Below, piece by piece: positions 26,107 through 34,741 of a DNA stretch of 64,000 nt (position 1 is its first letter; every line of letters starts with the position of its first letter). Source of the DNA: Streptomyces sp. AC512_CC834 (GTDB taxonomy: Bacteria; Actinomycetota; Actinomycetes; Streptomycetales; Streptomycetaceae); assembly GCF_019049325.1 (NCBI RefSeq), contig NZ_JAGMUO010000035.1, positions 62,001 to 126,000 on the forward strand, in the 5' to 3' direction. Both the position numbers and the translations under genes were made by a program. The notes under the pieces are model-generated. The model did not search any database. It worked only from the letters and a program-made list of their open reading frames with translations, and was not told the DNA's origin.

Positions 26107-26856
26107 ATGCTGCTCCACGACACCGCGCTCATCTACGGCCGCTATCTGCGCCAGTCCCTGCGCTCGCGCTTCGCGCTGCTGTTCGGCGTGCTGATGCCGC
26201 TGCTGTACCTGCTGTTCTTCGGCCCGCTGCTGACCGATCTGCCGCTCGGCGGGCAGGGCAGCTCCTGGCAGGTGCTCGTGCCCGGCCTGCTGCTCCAACT
26301 CGGCCTGTTCGGTGCCTCCTTCGCTGGCTTCTCCATCATCATCGAGAACAGTCAGGGCGTGGTCGAGCGCATGCGGGTCACGCCGGTCAGCCGGCTGGCG
26401 CTGCTGCTGGGCCGGGTGCTGCGGGACGCCACGGTCTTCGCCTTCCAGGCGGTGCTGCTGGTGCTGGCGGCCGTGGTGATGGGGCTGCGCGCGCCGCTGC
26501 CCGGCGTGCTGATCGGCTTCGCGTTCGTCGCCCTGCTCACGGTGTCGCTGGCCTCGCTGTCGTACGCGCTGGCGATGAAGGTCCGTACGCCGCAGGAGTT
26601 CGGGCCCACGATCAACGCGCTGACGATGCCGTCGATGCTGCTGTCCGGCCTGATGCTCCCGATGACCCTGGGCCCGGCGTGGCTGGACGTGCTGTCGCAC
26701 CTGATGCCGTTCCGCTATCTGGTGGACGCGGTGCGGGACGCGTACGTCGGCTCCTACGCGACGGCGCACATGCTGTACGGCGTCCTGGCCGCCGTCGCAC
26801 TCACCGCGCTGGCCGTGACGGTCGGCACACGTGTCTTCCGTACGGCCGGGGCGTAA
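26107..26856 (+). CDS. ABC-2 permease (DrrB-like)
   Basis: Membrane subunit of 249 residues with six hydrophobic segments and the ABC-2 signature VERMRVTPVSRLALLLGRVLRD. The C-terminal region has LPMTLGPAWLDVLSHLMPFRYLVDAVRDAY, as in DrrB/NodJ proteins. It pairs with the upstream ATPase and is likely under the divergent TetR regulator. The stop lies 13 bp before the next start, so the adenosyltransferase may be cotranscribed. Confidence 0.93.
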   Translation: MLLHDTALIYGRYLRQSLRSRFALLFGVLMPLLYLLFFGPLLTDLPLGGQGSSWQVLVPGLLLQLGLFGASFAGFSIIIENSQGVVERMRVTPVSRLALLLGRVLRDATVFAFQAVLLVLAAVVMGLRAPLPGVLIGFAFVALLTVSLASLSYALAMKVRTPQEFGPTINALTMPSMLLSGLMLPMTLGPAWLDVLSHLMPFRYLVDAVRDAYVGSYATAHMLYGVLAAVALTALAVTVGTRVFRTAGA

Positions 26857-26869
26857 CTACGCTGACCTC

Positions 26870-27442
26870 ATGGTCAACCTGACGCGCATCTACACCCGGA
26901 CCGGCGACCAGGGCACCACCGCCCTCGGTGACATGAGCCGGGTCCCCAAGACCGACCTCAGGATCTCGGCGTACGCCGACGCCAACGAGGCGAACGCGGT
27001 GATCGGCACGGCGATCGCGCTGGGCGGCCTGCGCGAGGAGGTCGTCAAGGTCCTCGTCCGCGTCCAGAACGACCTGTTCGACGTGGGCGCGGACCTGTCG
27101 ACGCCGGTGGTGGAGAACCCGGAGTACCCGCCGCTGCGGGTCGAGCAGTTCTACGTCGACAAGCTGGAGGCGGACTGCGACCGCTACCTGGCCGAGGTGG
27201 AGAAGCTCCGCTCCTTCATCCTGCCCGGCGGCACCACCGGCGCGGCCCTGCTGCACCAGGCGTGCACGGTGGTCCGCCGGGCCGAGCGCTCGACGTGGGC
27301 GGCGCTGGAGGTCCACGGCGAGTCCATGAACCCGCTCACCGCGACCTACCTGAACCGCCTCTCCGACCTGCTCTTCATCCTGGCCCGCGTCGCCAACAAG
27401 GACGTCGGCGACGTGCTGTGGGTACCGGGCGGGGAGCGCTAG
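26870..27442 (+). CDS. Cob(I)alamin adenosyltransferase, PduO type
   Basis: ATP:cob(I)alamin adenosyltransferase of 190 residues that makes adenosylcobalamin, cofactor of methylmalonyl-CoA mutase. The ATP-binding N-terminus is TRTGDQGTTALGD; further family motifs are ADANEANA, FILPGGTTGAALLHQACTVVRRAER and LNRLSDLLFILAR. ATG 26870 is preferred over an in-frame start 39 nt upstream inside the permease. The stop shares CTAG with the convergent gene's stop, a 4-bp overlap. It functionally links with meaB and mce in this window. Confidence 0.95.
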   Translation: MVNLTRIYTRTGDQGTTALGDMSRVPKTDLRISAYADANEANAVIGTAIALGGLREEVVKVLVRVQNDLFDVGADLSTPVVENPEYPPLRVEQFYVDKLEADCDRYLAEVEKLRSFILPGGTTGAALLHQACTVVRRAERSTWAALEVHGESMNPLTATYLNRLSDLLFILARVANKDVGDVLWVPGGER

Positions 27443-27633
27443 ACGCTCCGCCGGCGCGCCGACCGGAACAGGCCCCACACGGTCTGCGCGCCGCCCACGC
27501 ACATCATCACGATGCCGACCTTCGTCAGGTCGACGACCAAAACCTCCACGTCCCCGGCGAACAGCCACAGGGCGACGCCGACCACCAAGGTGGCGCCGCC
27601 CTCCCACACGTTCCGCTCCGGCAGGTACCTCAT
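27439..27633 (-). CDS. Small membrane protein, unknown
   Basis: Sixty-four residues with two TM helices (EGGATLVVGVALWLFAG and TKVGIVMMCVGGAQTVWGLF) and a basic C-terminus (RSARRRSV). Its start overlaps the stop of the upstream membrane-protein gene by 4 bp (ATGA), so the pair is coupled. Both the size and the hairpin topology recall small Streptomyces membrane families of unknown function; I do not assign one. Confidence 0.75.
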   Translation of the reverse strand: MRYLPERNVWEGGATLVVGVALWLFAGDVEVLVVDLTKVGIVMMCVGGAQTVWGLFRSARRRSV

Positions 27634-28214
27634 CGGCCCGCCCCTTCCTTCTCGCGCCCGGAGGTGGCCGGTGCCGTGCCGGCGGGGGCCTTTTTCGGCC
27701 AGACCAGGTAGGTGAGGGCGATCAGGCCGTGGATGGCGACGGCCTTGAGGACCGCGCCCTGGCAGGCCTCCAGGGACGAGTTGTCGCCCTCGTCACCGAC
27801 GTACCAGATCGCAGCCAGGAGCAGCGCCCAGGCCACGGCGGCGGCCACCACCGTGCGCAGCCACATACGGCCCTCGTGGGCGGCCCGGGGCAGGCCGTGG
27901 CGCGGCGGCTTGGGCGGTGGCGGGCCGCCGCCCAGCCGGTGGGCGGCGTGGCCGTCGAGCCAGCGGATCGTGTAGTGGCCGTACCCGACGGTGTAGCCGA
28001 TGTACAGCGCGGCCACGCCGTGCTCCCAGCTCGGCTCGGCCCCGTTCTTCAGGTCCCACGCCGTCACGGCGAACAGCACCAGTTCAAGCACGGGCTCGCA
28101 CAGCAGCAGGAACACGCTGGTGCGCCGCCACTTCAGCAGGTAGCGGGCGCCCAGCCCGAGCGCCAGCAGCACCCAGAAGGCGATCTCGCAGGCGATGATC
28201 AACGTGACGACCAC
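27630..28214 (-). CDS. Membrane protein of unknown function
   Basis: Protein of 194 residues with about five TM segments (IIACEIAFWVLLALGLGARYLL; FLLLCEPVLELVLFAVTAWDL; a segment around YIGYTVGYGHYTIRWLDGH; AAAVAWALLLAAIWYVG; AIHGLIALTYLVWP). A Pro-rich cytoplasmic loop (GGGPPPPKPPRHG) lies mid-way. It is coupled to the small membrane gene downstream and divergent from the two-component kinase gene. No family recognised with confidence. Confidence 0.8.
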   Translation of the reverse strand: MVVTLIIACEIAFWVLLALGLGARYLLKWRRTSVFLLLCEPVLELVLFAVTAWDLKNGAEPSWEHGVAALYIGYTVGYGHYTIRWLDGHAAHRLGGGPPPPKPPRHGLPRAAHEGRMWLRTVVAAAVAWALLLAAIWYVGDEGDNSSLEACQGAVLKAVAIHGLIALTYLVWPKKAPAGTAPATSGREKEGAGR

Positions 28215-28366
28215 GGCACACTCCCTTCGTTCACCTCTCCAGGCTCCCGTCGGAATCCGCCGGGTTCGTCGTCACCGGTGACGAACCTCCGGTACATCGA
28301 AAGATGCAGTGCCGGACCCTTCCCCGGGATCAGGCGGGCGGGGCGCGTGCCGTGTTGGATGGTGGC

Positions 28367-29614
28367 ATGGCCGTACGACTCCCCCGTCCGCACCGCTTCG
28401 ACGTGTTCGTCGCCGTGGGCGGACTGCTCGGCGGGCTGCTGCTGTGGGCCATCGGACTCGGGGTGCGGCCCGCCGACGAGCCTGCCGTGCTGTTCGACGG
28501 CCGCTGGCCGCTGCTGGCGCCGCTGGTCGTCATGGCGGGCAGCGAGCTGCTGCGCCGGAAGGCTCCGCGGGCCGGCCTGCTGATCGGCACCGCCGCGATC
28601 GTCGCGGACACGCTCACGCAGGGCAATCTCGTCACGCTACTCATGTACACCGACGTGATGTACGCCGCCGTCCTGTACGGCCCGCCCGCCTCGGCCCGCC
28701 GCATCCCGTGGATCACCGGGCTGCTCACGGTGGCCGGGACGGTGGTGCCGTACGCGGTGCTGCGGGTGCCCGAGGCACTGCTGATCGGCGTCGCCGTGGG
28801 GGTGGTGTCCTTCGCGCCCGCCTCCACCGGGCTGATCGTGCGCAATCACCGCGAGGCCGCCGACGCCGCCCTGCTGCGGGCCGAGCAGACCGCGCTGCTG
28901 GCCGAGACGGACCGGGTCCAGGCGGTGACGGCGGAACGTTCCCGGATGGCCCGCGAGCTGCACGACATGGTCGCCAACCACCTCTCCGCGATCGCCATCC
29001 ACTCCACGGCCGCGCTCTCCCTGGACGACCCGGCGACCACCCGGCAGGCGCTCGGCGTGATCCGCGAGAACAGCGTGGCGGGACTGGCCGAAATGCGACG
29101 CCTCATCGGCATCCTGCGGGACGAGGGCGGGGACCACGAGCCGGCCGCCGCCCCCACCCTGGACGGGCTCGGCGCGCTGGTCGAGGGCGCCCGCGCCAAC
29201 GGACTCGACGTCACGCTGGACGCGGCGCCCGGCGAGAACCTGCCCGCGCCGGTCGAGCTGGCCGCGTACCGGATCGTGCAGGAGTCGCTCACCAACGCGC
29301 TCAAGCACGCCTCGAAGGGACCGGTCCGGGTCCTGCTCGCCCGCGACGACGACAACGCCCTGCGGGTCCGGGTGACCAGCCCGTACGGCGACCGGGACAC
29401 CCCGCGCGCCCCGGGTTCCGGCGCCGGACTGGTCGGCATGCGGGAGCGGGCCGCGCTGTTGCACGGCACGTTCGAGGCCGGGGTGGTGACGGACACGGAC
29501 ACGGACTCGGGCCCGGACACGGACACGGACACAGGCCCGGCCCCGGACTCGGCGGGCGGCAAGATCTGGGCCGTACGCGCCACCCTGCCCCTGACCGAAG
29601 GAGACCTCGCATGA
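28367..29614 (+). CDS. chiS: NarL-type sensor histidine kinase, ChiS-like by position
   Basis: Kinase of 415 residues. About five N-terminal TM helices are followed by a HisKA_3 dimerisation domain with His199 in MARELHDMVANHLS and a HATPase domain (VQESLTNALKHASKG, GAGLVGMRERAALLHG). Near the C-terminus there is a Asp/Thr repeat insertion (TDTDTDSGPDTDTDTGP). It is coupled by ATGA to the response regulator and lies directly before chiC. Streptomyces chitinase two-component systems named ChiS/ChiR have this position, so the symbol rests on context. Confidence 0.88.
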   Translation: MAVRLPRPHRFDVFVAVGGLLGGLLLWAIGLGVRPADEPAVLFDGRWPLLAPLVVMAGSELLRRKAPRAGLLIGTAAIVADTLTQGNLVTLLMYTDVMYAAVLYGPPASARRIPWITGLLTVAGTVVPYAVLRVPEALLIGVAVGVVSFAPASTGLIVRNHREAADAALLRAEQTALLAETDRVQAVTAERSRMARELHDMVANHLSAIAIHSTAALSLDDPATTRQALGVIRENSVAGLAEMRRLIGILRDEGGDHEPAAAPTLDGLGALVEGARANGLDVTLDAAPGENLPAPVELAAYRIVQESLTNALKHASKGPVRVLLARDDDNALRVRVTSPYGDRDTPRAPGSGAGLVGMRERAALLHGTFEAGVVTDTDTDSGPDTDTDTGPAPDSAGGKIWAVRATLPLTEGDLA

Positions 29615-30252
29615 TCCGCGTCCTCGTCGCCGAGGACCAGTCCGCCGTCCGCGCGGGGCTGGTGCTGATCCTGGGCAGCGCCCCGGACATCGAGGTGGTC
29701 GGGGAGGCGGCGGACGGCGAGCAGGCGGTGGCGCTGGCCCGCGAGCTGCGGCCGGACCTGGTGCTGATGGACGTTCAGATGCCCCGCCTGGACGGTGTGT
29801 CGGCGACCCGGATCGTGGTCGGGGAGCGGCTCGCCGACGTGCTGGTGCTGACCACCTTCGACCTGGACGAGTACGTCTTCGGGGCGCTGCGGGCGGGCGC
29901 CGCCGGGTTCCTGCTGAAGAACACCGACGCCAAGGACCTGCTGGTGGCCGTGCGCACGGTGGCGGGCGGCGAGGGCATCGTCGCCCCGGCGGTCACCCGG
30001 CGGCTGATCGCCGAGTTCGCGGCGAAGCCGGTGCGGGAGCCGGGCGCCGATCCGGCGGTGCTGCGGGACCTGACCCGGCGTGAGCGCGAGGTCCTGTCCT
30101 GTCTCGGCGAGGGGCTGTCCAACGCCGCGGTCGCCGAGCGTCTTGACATGGCGGAGGCGACGGTGAAGACGCACGTCAGCCGACTGCTGGGGAAGCTCGG
30201 GCTGCGCAGCCGGGTACAAGCGGCGGTGCTGGCGCAGGAGTTGGGGATCTAG
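29611..30252 (+). CDS. chiR: NarL/LuxR-family response regulator, ChiR-like by position
   Basis: Regulator of 213 residues. The receiver has D54 as phospho-acceptor (LVLMDVQMPRLDG) and ends with FLLKNTDAKDLL; a LuxR-type helix-turn-helix (LTRREREVLSCLGEGLSNAAVAERL) fills about 145-205. It is cotranslated with the preceding kinase. The next gene, chiC, starts 122 bp later with its own promoter bearing direct repeats, so activation of chiC by this regulator is likely but is inferred from known ChiR systems. Confidence 0.9.
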   Translation: MIRVLVAEDQSAVRAGLVLILGSAPDIEVVGEAADGEQAVALARELRPDLVLMDVQMPRLDGVSATRIVVGERLADVLVLTTFDLDEYVFGALRAGAAGFLLKNTDAKDLLVAVRTVAGGEGIVAPAVTRRLIAEFAAKPVREPGADPAVLRDLTRREREVLSCLGEGLSNAAVAERLDMAEATVKTHVSRLLGKLGLRSRVQAAVLAQELGI

Positions 30253-30268
30253 CTCCCTTTCCGGGCAT

Positions 30269-30301
30269 TGGTCCAGACCTATTGACCTAAGGTCCAGACC
30301 T
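30269..30301 (+). promoter_or_regulatory. Direct repeats of the chitinase promoter type (DasR-like sites)
   Basis: TGGTCCAGACCT at 30269-30280 and AGGTCCAGACCT at 30290-30301, 21 bp apart and flanking the -35 element. Pairs of such 12-bp repeats are known upstream of Streptomyces chitinase genes and overlap the site recognised by the GlcNAc-responsive regulator DasR. They predict chitin induction and glucose repression. Confidence 0.85.
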
Positions 30302-30310
30302 TTCTATTCT
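30282..30310 (+). promoter_or_regulatory. chiC promoter (-35 TTGACC, -10 TATTCT)
   Basis: TTGACC at 30282-30287, a 17-bp spacer and TATTCT at 30305-30310 give a good vegetative promoter. The -35 lies between the two 12-bp direct repeats and the second repeat occupies the spacer, so a bound protein would block RNA polymerase. Confidence 0.75.
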
Positions 30311-30374
30311 CGCCGCACTGCGGGCCGCCGGCTCAGTCGGCCCGCGCCGACAACCCCACATAAGGAGGCGCACC

Positions 30375-32201
30375 ATGCGCTTCAGACACAGAGCCGCGGC
30401 ACTTCTCGCGACCCTGTCGCTCCCGCTGGCCACGCTGGTCGGCCTCGCGAGTCCGGCCCAGGCGGCCACGAGCGCGACGGCCACCTTCGCCAAGACCTCG
30501 GACTGGGGCACGGGCTTCGGCGGCAAATGGACGGTGAAGAACACCGGTACCACCACCATCGACTCCTGGACCGTCGAGTGGGACTTCCCCTCCGGCACCA
30601 AGGTCACCTCCGCCTGGGACGCCACGGTCACCAACTCCGCCGACCACTGGACCGCCAAGAACGTCGGCTGGAACGGGACGCTCGCCCCCGGCGCCTCGGC
30701 CTCCTTCGGCTTCAACGGCAGCGGCCCCGGCTCCCCTGCCAACTGCACGCTCAACGGCGGCAGTTGCGACGGCACCTCGGTCCCCGGCGACGAGGCCCCC
30801 TCCGCGCCCGGCACGCCCACCGCCTCGGACATCACCGACACCTCGGTGAAGCTGACCTGGTCGGCGGCCACCGACGACAACGGCGTCAAGAACTACGACG
30901 TCCTGCGTGACGGCGCGAAGGTCGCCACCGTCACCGGCACCACCTACACCAACACCGGCCTGACCGCCGGCACCGACTACTCCTACACCGTCCAGGCCCG
31001 CGACACCGCCGACCAGACCGGTCCGGCCAGCGGCGCGGTCAAGGTCCACACCACCGGCGGCGACGACGGCGGCGACCCGGGCGGCGGCGACGCGGTCAAG
31101 CTCGGCTACTTCACCGAGTGGGGCGTCTACGGGCGCAACTACCACGTGAAGAACCTGGTCACCTCCGGCTCCGCCGAGAAGATCACGCACATCAACTACG
31201 CCTTCGGCAACGTCCAGGGCGGCAAGTGCACCATCGGCGACGCCTACGCCGACTACGACAAGGCGTACACCGCCGCCCAGTCCGTCGACGGCGTCGCCGA
31301 CACCTGGGACCAGCCGCTGCGCGGCAACTTCAACCAGCTCCGCAAGCTGAAGGCCATGTACCCGCACATCAAGGTCATCTGGTCCTTCGGCGGCTGGACC
31401 TGGTCCGGCGGCTTCCCCGAAGCGGTGCAGAACCCGGCCGCGTTCGCGAAGTCCTGCCACGACCTGGTCGAGGACCCGCGCTGGGCCGACGTCTTCGACG
31501 GCATCGACCTGGACTGGGAGTACCCGAACGCCTGTGGTCTCAGTTGTGACACCACCAGCGGCAAGAACGCCTTCAGCTCCATGATGAAGGCCATGCGCGC
31601 CGAGTTCGGCAACGACCTGGTCACCGCGGCCGTCACCGCCGACGCCTCCGACGGCGGCAAGATCGAGGCCGCCGACTACGGCGCCGCCGCGCAGTACATC
31701 GACTGGTACAACGTGATGACGTACGACTTCTTCGGCGCCTGGGCGAAGACCGGTCCCACCGCCCCGCACTCGCCGCTGACCTCGTACGACGGCATCCCGC
31801 AGCAGGGCTTCAACTCCGCCGAGGCGATCGCCAAGTACAAGGCGGCGGGCGTGCCCTCCGACAAGATGCTGCTCGGCATCGGCTTCTACGGCCGCGGCTG
31901 GACCGGCGTCACGCAGTCCGCGCCCGGCGGCACCGCGACCGGCCCGGCGGCCGGCACGTACGAGGCGGGCATCGAGGACTACAAGGTCCTCAAGAACAGT
32001 TGCCCGGCCACCGGCACCGTCGCCGGCACCGCGTACGCGCACTGCGGCAGCAACTGGTGGTCCTACGACACCCCGGCCACCATCAAGTCCAAGATGGACT
32101 GGGCCCAGCAGCAGAACCTCGGCGGGGCCTTCTTCTGGGAGTTCAGCGGCGACACCGCCAACGGCGAACTGGTGAGCGCCATCGACAGCGGCCTGAAGTA
32201 A
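30375..32201 (+). CDS. chiC: Secreted chitinase, family 18 glycosidase with CBM and FnIII
   Basis: Extracellular endochitinase of 608 residues. A Sec signal peptide (RFRHRAAALLATLSLPLATLVG, cut near AQAA) is followed by a family-2-like carbohydrate-binding module (about 33-135: SDWGTGFGGKWTVKNTG, VEWDFPSGT). A fibronectin type III domain comes next (about 140-230: APGTPTASDITDTSVKLTW), then a GH18 catalytic barrel (about 243-608). The catalytic motif is DGIDLDWEYP with general acid Glu382. AAGGAGG precedes the ATG. Flanked upstream by a two-component pair and by repeats matching known chitinase promoters. Confidence 0.96.
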   Translation: MRFRHRAAALLATLSLPLATLVGLASPAQAATSATATFAKTSDWGTGFGGKWTVKNTGTTTIDSWTVEWDFPSGTKVTSAWDATVTNSADHWTAKNVGWNGTLAPGASASFGFNGSGPGSPANCTLNGGSCDGTSVPGDEAPSAPGTPTASDITDTSVKLTWSAATDDNGVKNYDVLRDGAKVATVTGTTYTNTGLTAGTDYSYTVQARDTADQTGPASGAVKVHTTGGDDGGDPGGGDAVKLGYFTEWGVYGRNYHVKNLVTSGSAEKITHINYAFGNVQGGKCTIGDAYADYDKAYTAAQSVDGVADTWDQPLRGNFNQLRKLKAMYPHIKVIWSFGGWTWSGGFPEAVQNPAAFAKSCHDLVEDPRWADVFDGIDLDWEYPNACGLSCDTTSGKNAFSSMMKAMRAEFGNDLVTAAVTADASDGGKIEAADYGAAAQYIDWYNVMTYDFFGAWAKTGPTAPHSPLTSYDGIPQQGFNSAEAIAKYKAAGVPSDKMLLGIGFYGRGWTGVTQSAPGGTATGPAAGTYEAGIEDYKVLKNSCPATGTVAGTAYAHCGSNWWSYDTPATIKSKMDWAQQQNLGGAFFWEFSGDTANGELVSAIDSGLK

Positions 32202-32210
32202 CAAACACCA

Positions 32211-32657
32211 CTAAGCGACATTGACGCGCTGACCGGGCGGGGCTGCCTCAAGCCACGCGAGGAATCCGGTCAGCGCGTCTTCGCTCATCGCCAGTTCCAG
32301 CCGGGTGCCCCGGTGCAGACAGGCCAGGACCACGGCGTCGGAGAGCAACGCCAGCTCCTCCTCGCCGTCGGGCACCCGGCGGCCGGCCACCTCGATCGCG
32401 GAACGCTCGAGCACGCGGCGCGGGCGGGGCGAGTACGAGAAGACGCGGTACCACTCGATCCGGTCACCGTTGTAGCGGGCCACGCCGTAGGCCCAGCCCT
32501 TGCCGCCGGTGTCGCCCTCCTTGGGGGCGTCCCAGCGCAGGGAACAGTCGAAGGTGCCCCCCGAGCGCTGGATCAGCCGGCGGCGCAGGCCGAAGACGAA
32601 GAGCCCGATCACCACCAGGGCGACGACAATTCCGCACACAGTCAGAGCGAGGGCCAT
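32211..32657 (-). CDS. DUF2550-type single-pass membrane protein
   Basis: Protein of 148 residues with one N-terminal TM helix (LALTVCGIVVALVVIGLFVFGLRRR) and a cytoplasmic globular domain (GTFDCSLRWD, KGWAYGVARYNGDRIEWYRVFSYSPRPRRVL), matching the actinobacterial DUF2550 family usually encoded next to the ATP synthase operon. ATG 32657 is preferred since GGAGG is 9 nt upstream; a GTG two codons earlier is too close. It lies downstream of atpC on the same strand and is convergent with chiC. Function unknown. Confidence 0.88.
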   Translation of the reverse strand: MALALTVCGIVVALVVIGLFVFGLRRRLIQRSGGTFDCSLRWDAPKEGDTGGKGWAYGVARYNGDRIEWYRVFSYSPRPRRVLERSAIEVAGRRVPDGEEELALLSDAVVLACLHRGTRLELAMSEDALTGFLAWLEAAPPGQRVNVA

Positions 32658-32713
32658 CGACACCGACCTCCTCGTCTCCTAGGTAACGGAACGGAAAAAC
32701 CACCCGGATCTGC

Positions 32714-32761
32714 CTCAGCCGCGGCCGGGTCCGGATGGCTCCGGTCCCAGCCGCGGCTGAG
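32714..32761 (-). terminator. Terminator hairpin of the atp operon
   Basis: Perfect 12-bp arms CTCAGCCGCGGC (32714-32725) and GCCGCGGCTGAG (32750-32761) with a 24-nt loop, just after the atpC stop in the direction of transcription. It separates the ATP synthase genes from DUF2550. Confidence 0.7.
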
Positions 32762-32799
32762 TGACGTCATGGCACGACGCTATCGCACAGTGCTGTGGA

Positions 32800-33174
32800 T
32801 CAGCGTCCCGCCGCCGCGCGCAGTCGGACGTCCGCGCGACGCTCGGCGTGGGCGTCGCCCTCCGTCTTCGCGCGCTCGAGCTCCCGCTCCGCGCGCTGGA
32901 CGTCGATCTCGTCCGACAGCTCGGCGATCTCGGCCAGCAGCGACAGCTTGTCGTCGGCGAACGAGATGAAACCGCCGTGCACCGCGGCGACGACCGTCCC
33001 ACCGTCACTCGTACGAATGGTCACCGGGCCCGACTCCAGCACACCGAGCAGCGGCTGGTGACCGGGCATGACGCCGATGTCGCCGGACGTGGTGCGCGCG
33101 ACGACCAGGGTGGCCTCGCCGGACCAGACCTCTCGGTCGGCCGCGACCAACGCGACGTGCAGCTCAGCAGCCAA
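32800..33174 (-). CDS. atpC: ATP synthase epsilon subunit
   Basis: F1 epsilon subunit of 124 residues, part of the central stalk, which couples rotation and can inhibit hydrolysis. An N-terminal beta-barrel (LHVALVAADREVWSGEA, GDIGVMPGHQPLLGVL, GGFISFADDKLSLLAE) is followed by a two-helix C-terminus. The TTG at 33174 is the only start that fits; GAGGAG lies 6 nt upstream and longer in-frame starts would add unrelated sequence. Last gene of the operon, 130 bp after atpD. Confidence 0.95.
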   Translation of the reverse strand: MAAELHVALVAADREVWSGEATLVVARTTSGDIGVMPGHQPLLGVLESGPVTIRTSDGGTVVAAVHGGFISFADDKLSLLAEIAELSDEIDVQRAERELERAKTEGDAHAERRADVRLRAAAGR

Positions 33175-33304
33175 GGTGGCTCCTCGGGTCACCACCCGGC
33201 GGGAGAGCCGGGTGTTGGTTACAAGTCTAAGGGGCGTGACGGAAGGGGCGGGACGCACCCGCCCCCTCCGGTGTGAGCCCTGGGGCTCACGGTGAGCACG
33301 AGGC

Positions 33305-34741
33305 TCAGGAGACGCCGAGCTCCTTGGCGTTGTTCTTCAGGTCCTCGATACCACCGCACATGAAGAACGCCTGCTCCGGGAAGTGGTCGTACTCGCCGTC
33401 GCAGATCGCGTTGAACGCGGTGATCGACTCCTCCAGCGGCACGTCCGAACCGTCGACGCCGGTGAACTGCTTGGCGACGTGGGTGTTCTGGGACAGGAAG
33501 CGCTCCACGCGACGGGCACGGTGGACGACGAGCTTGTCCTCCTCGCCGAGTTCGTCGATACCGAGGATCGCGATGATGTCCTGCAGGTCCTTGTACTTCT
33601 GCAGGATGTTCTTCACGCGCATCGCGGTGTTGTAGTGCTCCGCCGCGATGTACCGCGGGTCGAGGATGCGGGACGTCGAGTCCAGCGGGTCCACGGCCGG
33701 GTAGATGCCCTTCTCGGAGATCGGACGGGACAGCACCGTCGTCGCGTCGAGGTGGGCGAAGGTGGTGGCCGGGGCCGGGTCGGTCAGGTCGTCCGCGGGG
33801 ACGTAGATCGCCTGCATCGAGGTGATCGAGTGACCGCGGGTCGAGGTGATGCGCTCCTGGAGGAGACCCATCTCGTCGGCCAGGTTCGGCTGGTAGCCCA
33901 CCGCGGAGGGCATGCGGCCGAGCAGGGTCGACACCTCGGAACCCGCCTGGGTGAAGCGGAAGATGTTGTCGATGAAGAACAGCACGTCCTGCTTCTGGAC
34001 GTCGCGGAAGTACTCGGCCATGGTCAGGCCGGCCAGCGCGACGCGCAGACGGGTGCCCGGCGGCTCGTCCATCTGACCGAAGACGAGCGCGGTCTTGTCG
34101 ATAACACCGCTCTCGCTCATCTCGTCGATGAGGTCGTTGCCCTCACGGGTGCGCTCGCCGACACCGGCGAACACGGAGACACCGTCGTGGTTGTTGGCGA
34201 CGCGGTAGATCATCTCCTGGATGAGCACCGTCTTGCCGACGCCGGCACCGCCGAACAGACCGATCTTGCCGCCCTTGACGTACGGGGTCAGCAGGTCGAT
34301 GACCTTGACGCCGGTCTCGAACATCTCGGTCTTCGACTCGAGCTCGTCGAAGTTCGGCGCCTTGCGGTGGATCGGCCAGCGCTCACCGGTGTAGGTCTCG
34401 TCGGAGTTCAGCACCTCACCGAGGGTGTTGAACACCTTGCCGGTGGTGAAGTCGCCGACGGGGACGGAGATGGCCGAACCCGTGTCGGTCACCGGGGCCT
34501 GGCGGACCAGGCCGTCGGTGGGCTGCATGGAGATGGTGCGGACCAGGCCGTCACCCAGGTGCTGGGCGACCTCCAGGGTCAGCGTCTTCAGCTCGCCCGC
34601 CTTCGCCGGGTCGGCGACCTCGACGTGCAGCGCGTTGTAGATCTCCGGCATCGCGTCGACGGGGAACTCCACGTCGACGACCGGGCCGATGACCCGGGCG
34701 ACGCGGCCCGTGGCCGTCGCGGTCTCAACAGTGGTGGTCAT
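33305..34741 (-). CDS. atpD: ATP synthase beta subunit
   Basis: Catalytic F1 subunit of 478 residues. Walker A is GGAGVGKT, the catalytic Glu region is VFAGVGERTREGND, and Walker B is DVLFFIDNIFRFTQAGSEVS. The DELSEED-equivalent loop is GIDELGEEDKLVV. It starts one base inside the atpG stop (TAATG), so the two are tightly coupled. Full length and intact. Confidence 0.98.
   Translation of the reverse strand: MTTTVETATATGRVARVIGPVVDVEFPVDAMPEIYNALHVEVADPAKAGELKTLTLEVAQHLGDGLVRTISMQPTDGLVRQAPVTDTGSAISVPVGDFTTGKVFNTLGEVLNSDETYTGERWPIHRKAPNFDELESKTEMFETGVKVIDLLTPYVKGGKIGLFGGAGVGKTVLIQEMIYRVANNHDGVSVFAGVGERTREGNDLIDEMSESGVIDKTALVFGQMDEPPGTRLRVALAGLTMAEYFRDVQKQDVLFFIDNIFRFTQAGSEVSTLLGRMPSAVGYQPNLADEMGLLQERITSTRGHSITSMQAIYVPADDLTDPAPATTFAHLDATTVLSRPISEKGIYPAVDPLDSTSRILDPRYIAAEHYNTAMRVKNILQKYKDLQDIIAILGIDELGEEDKLVVHRARRVERFLSQNTHVAKQFTGVDGSDVPLEESITAFNAICDGEYDHFPEQAFFMCGGIEDLKNNAKELGVS

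Noticed and set aside
30333..32204. 623-codon frame antisense to chiC
   Set aside because: Composition mirrors third-position GC of chiC; no recognisable domain and the sense gene has a full signal peptide, domains and promoter.
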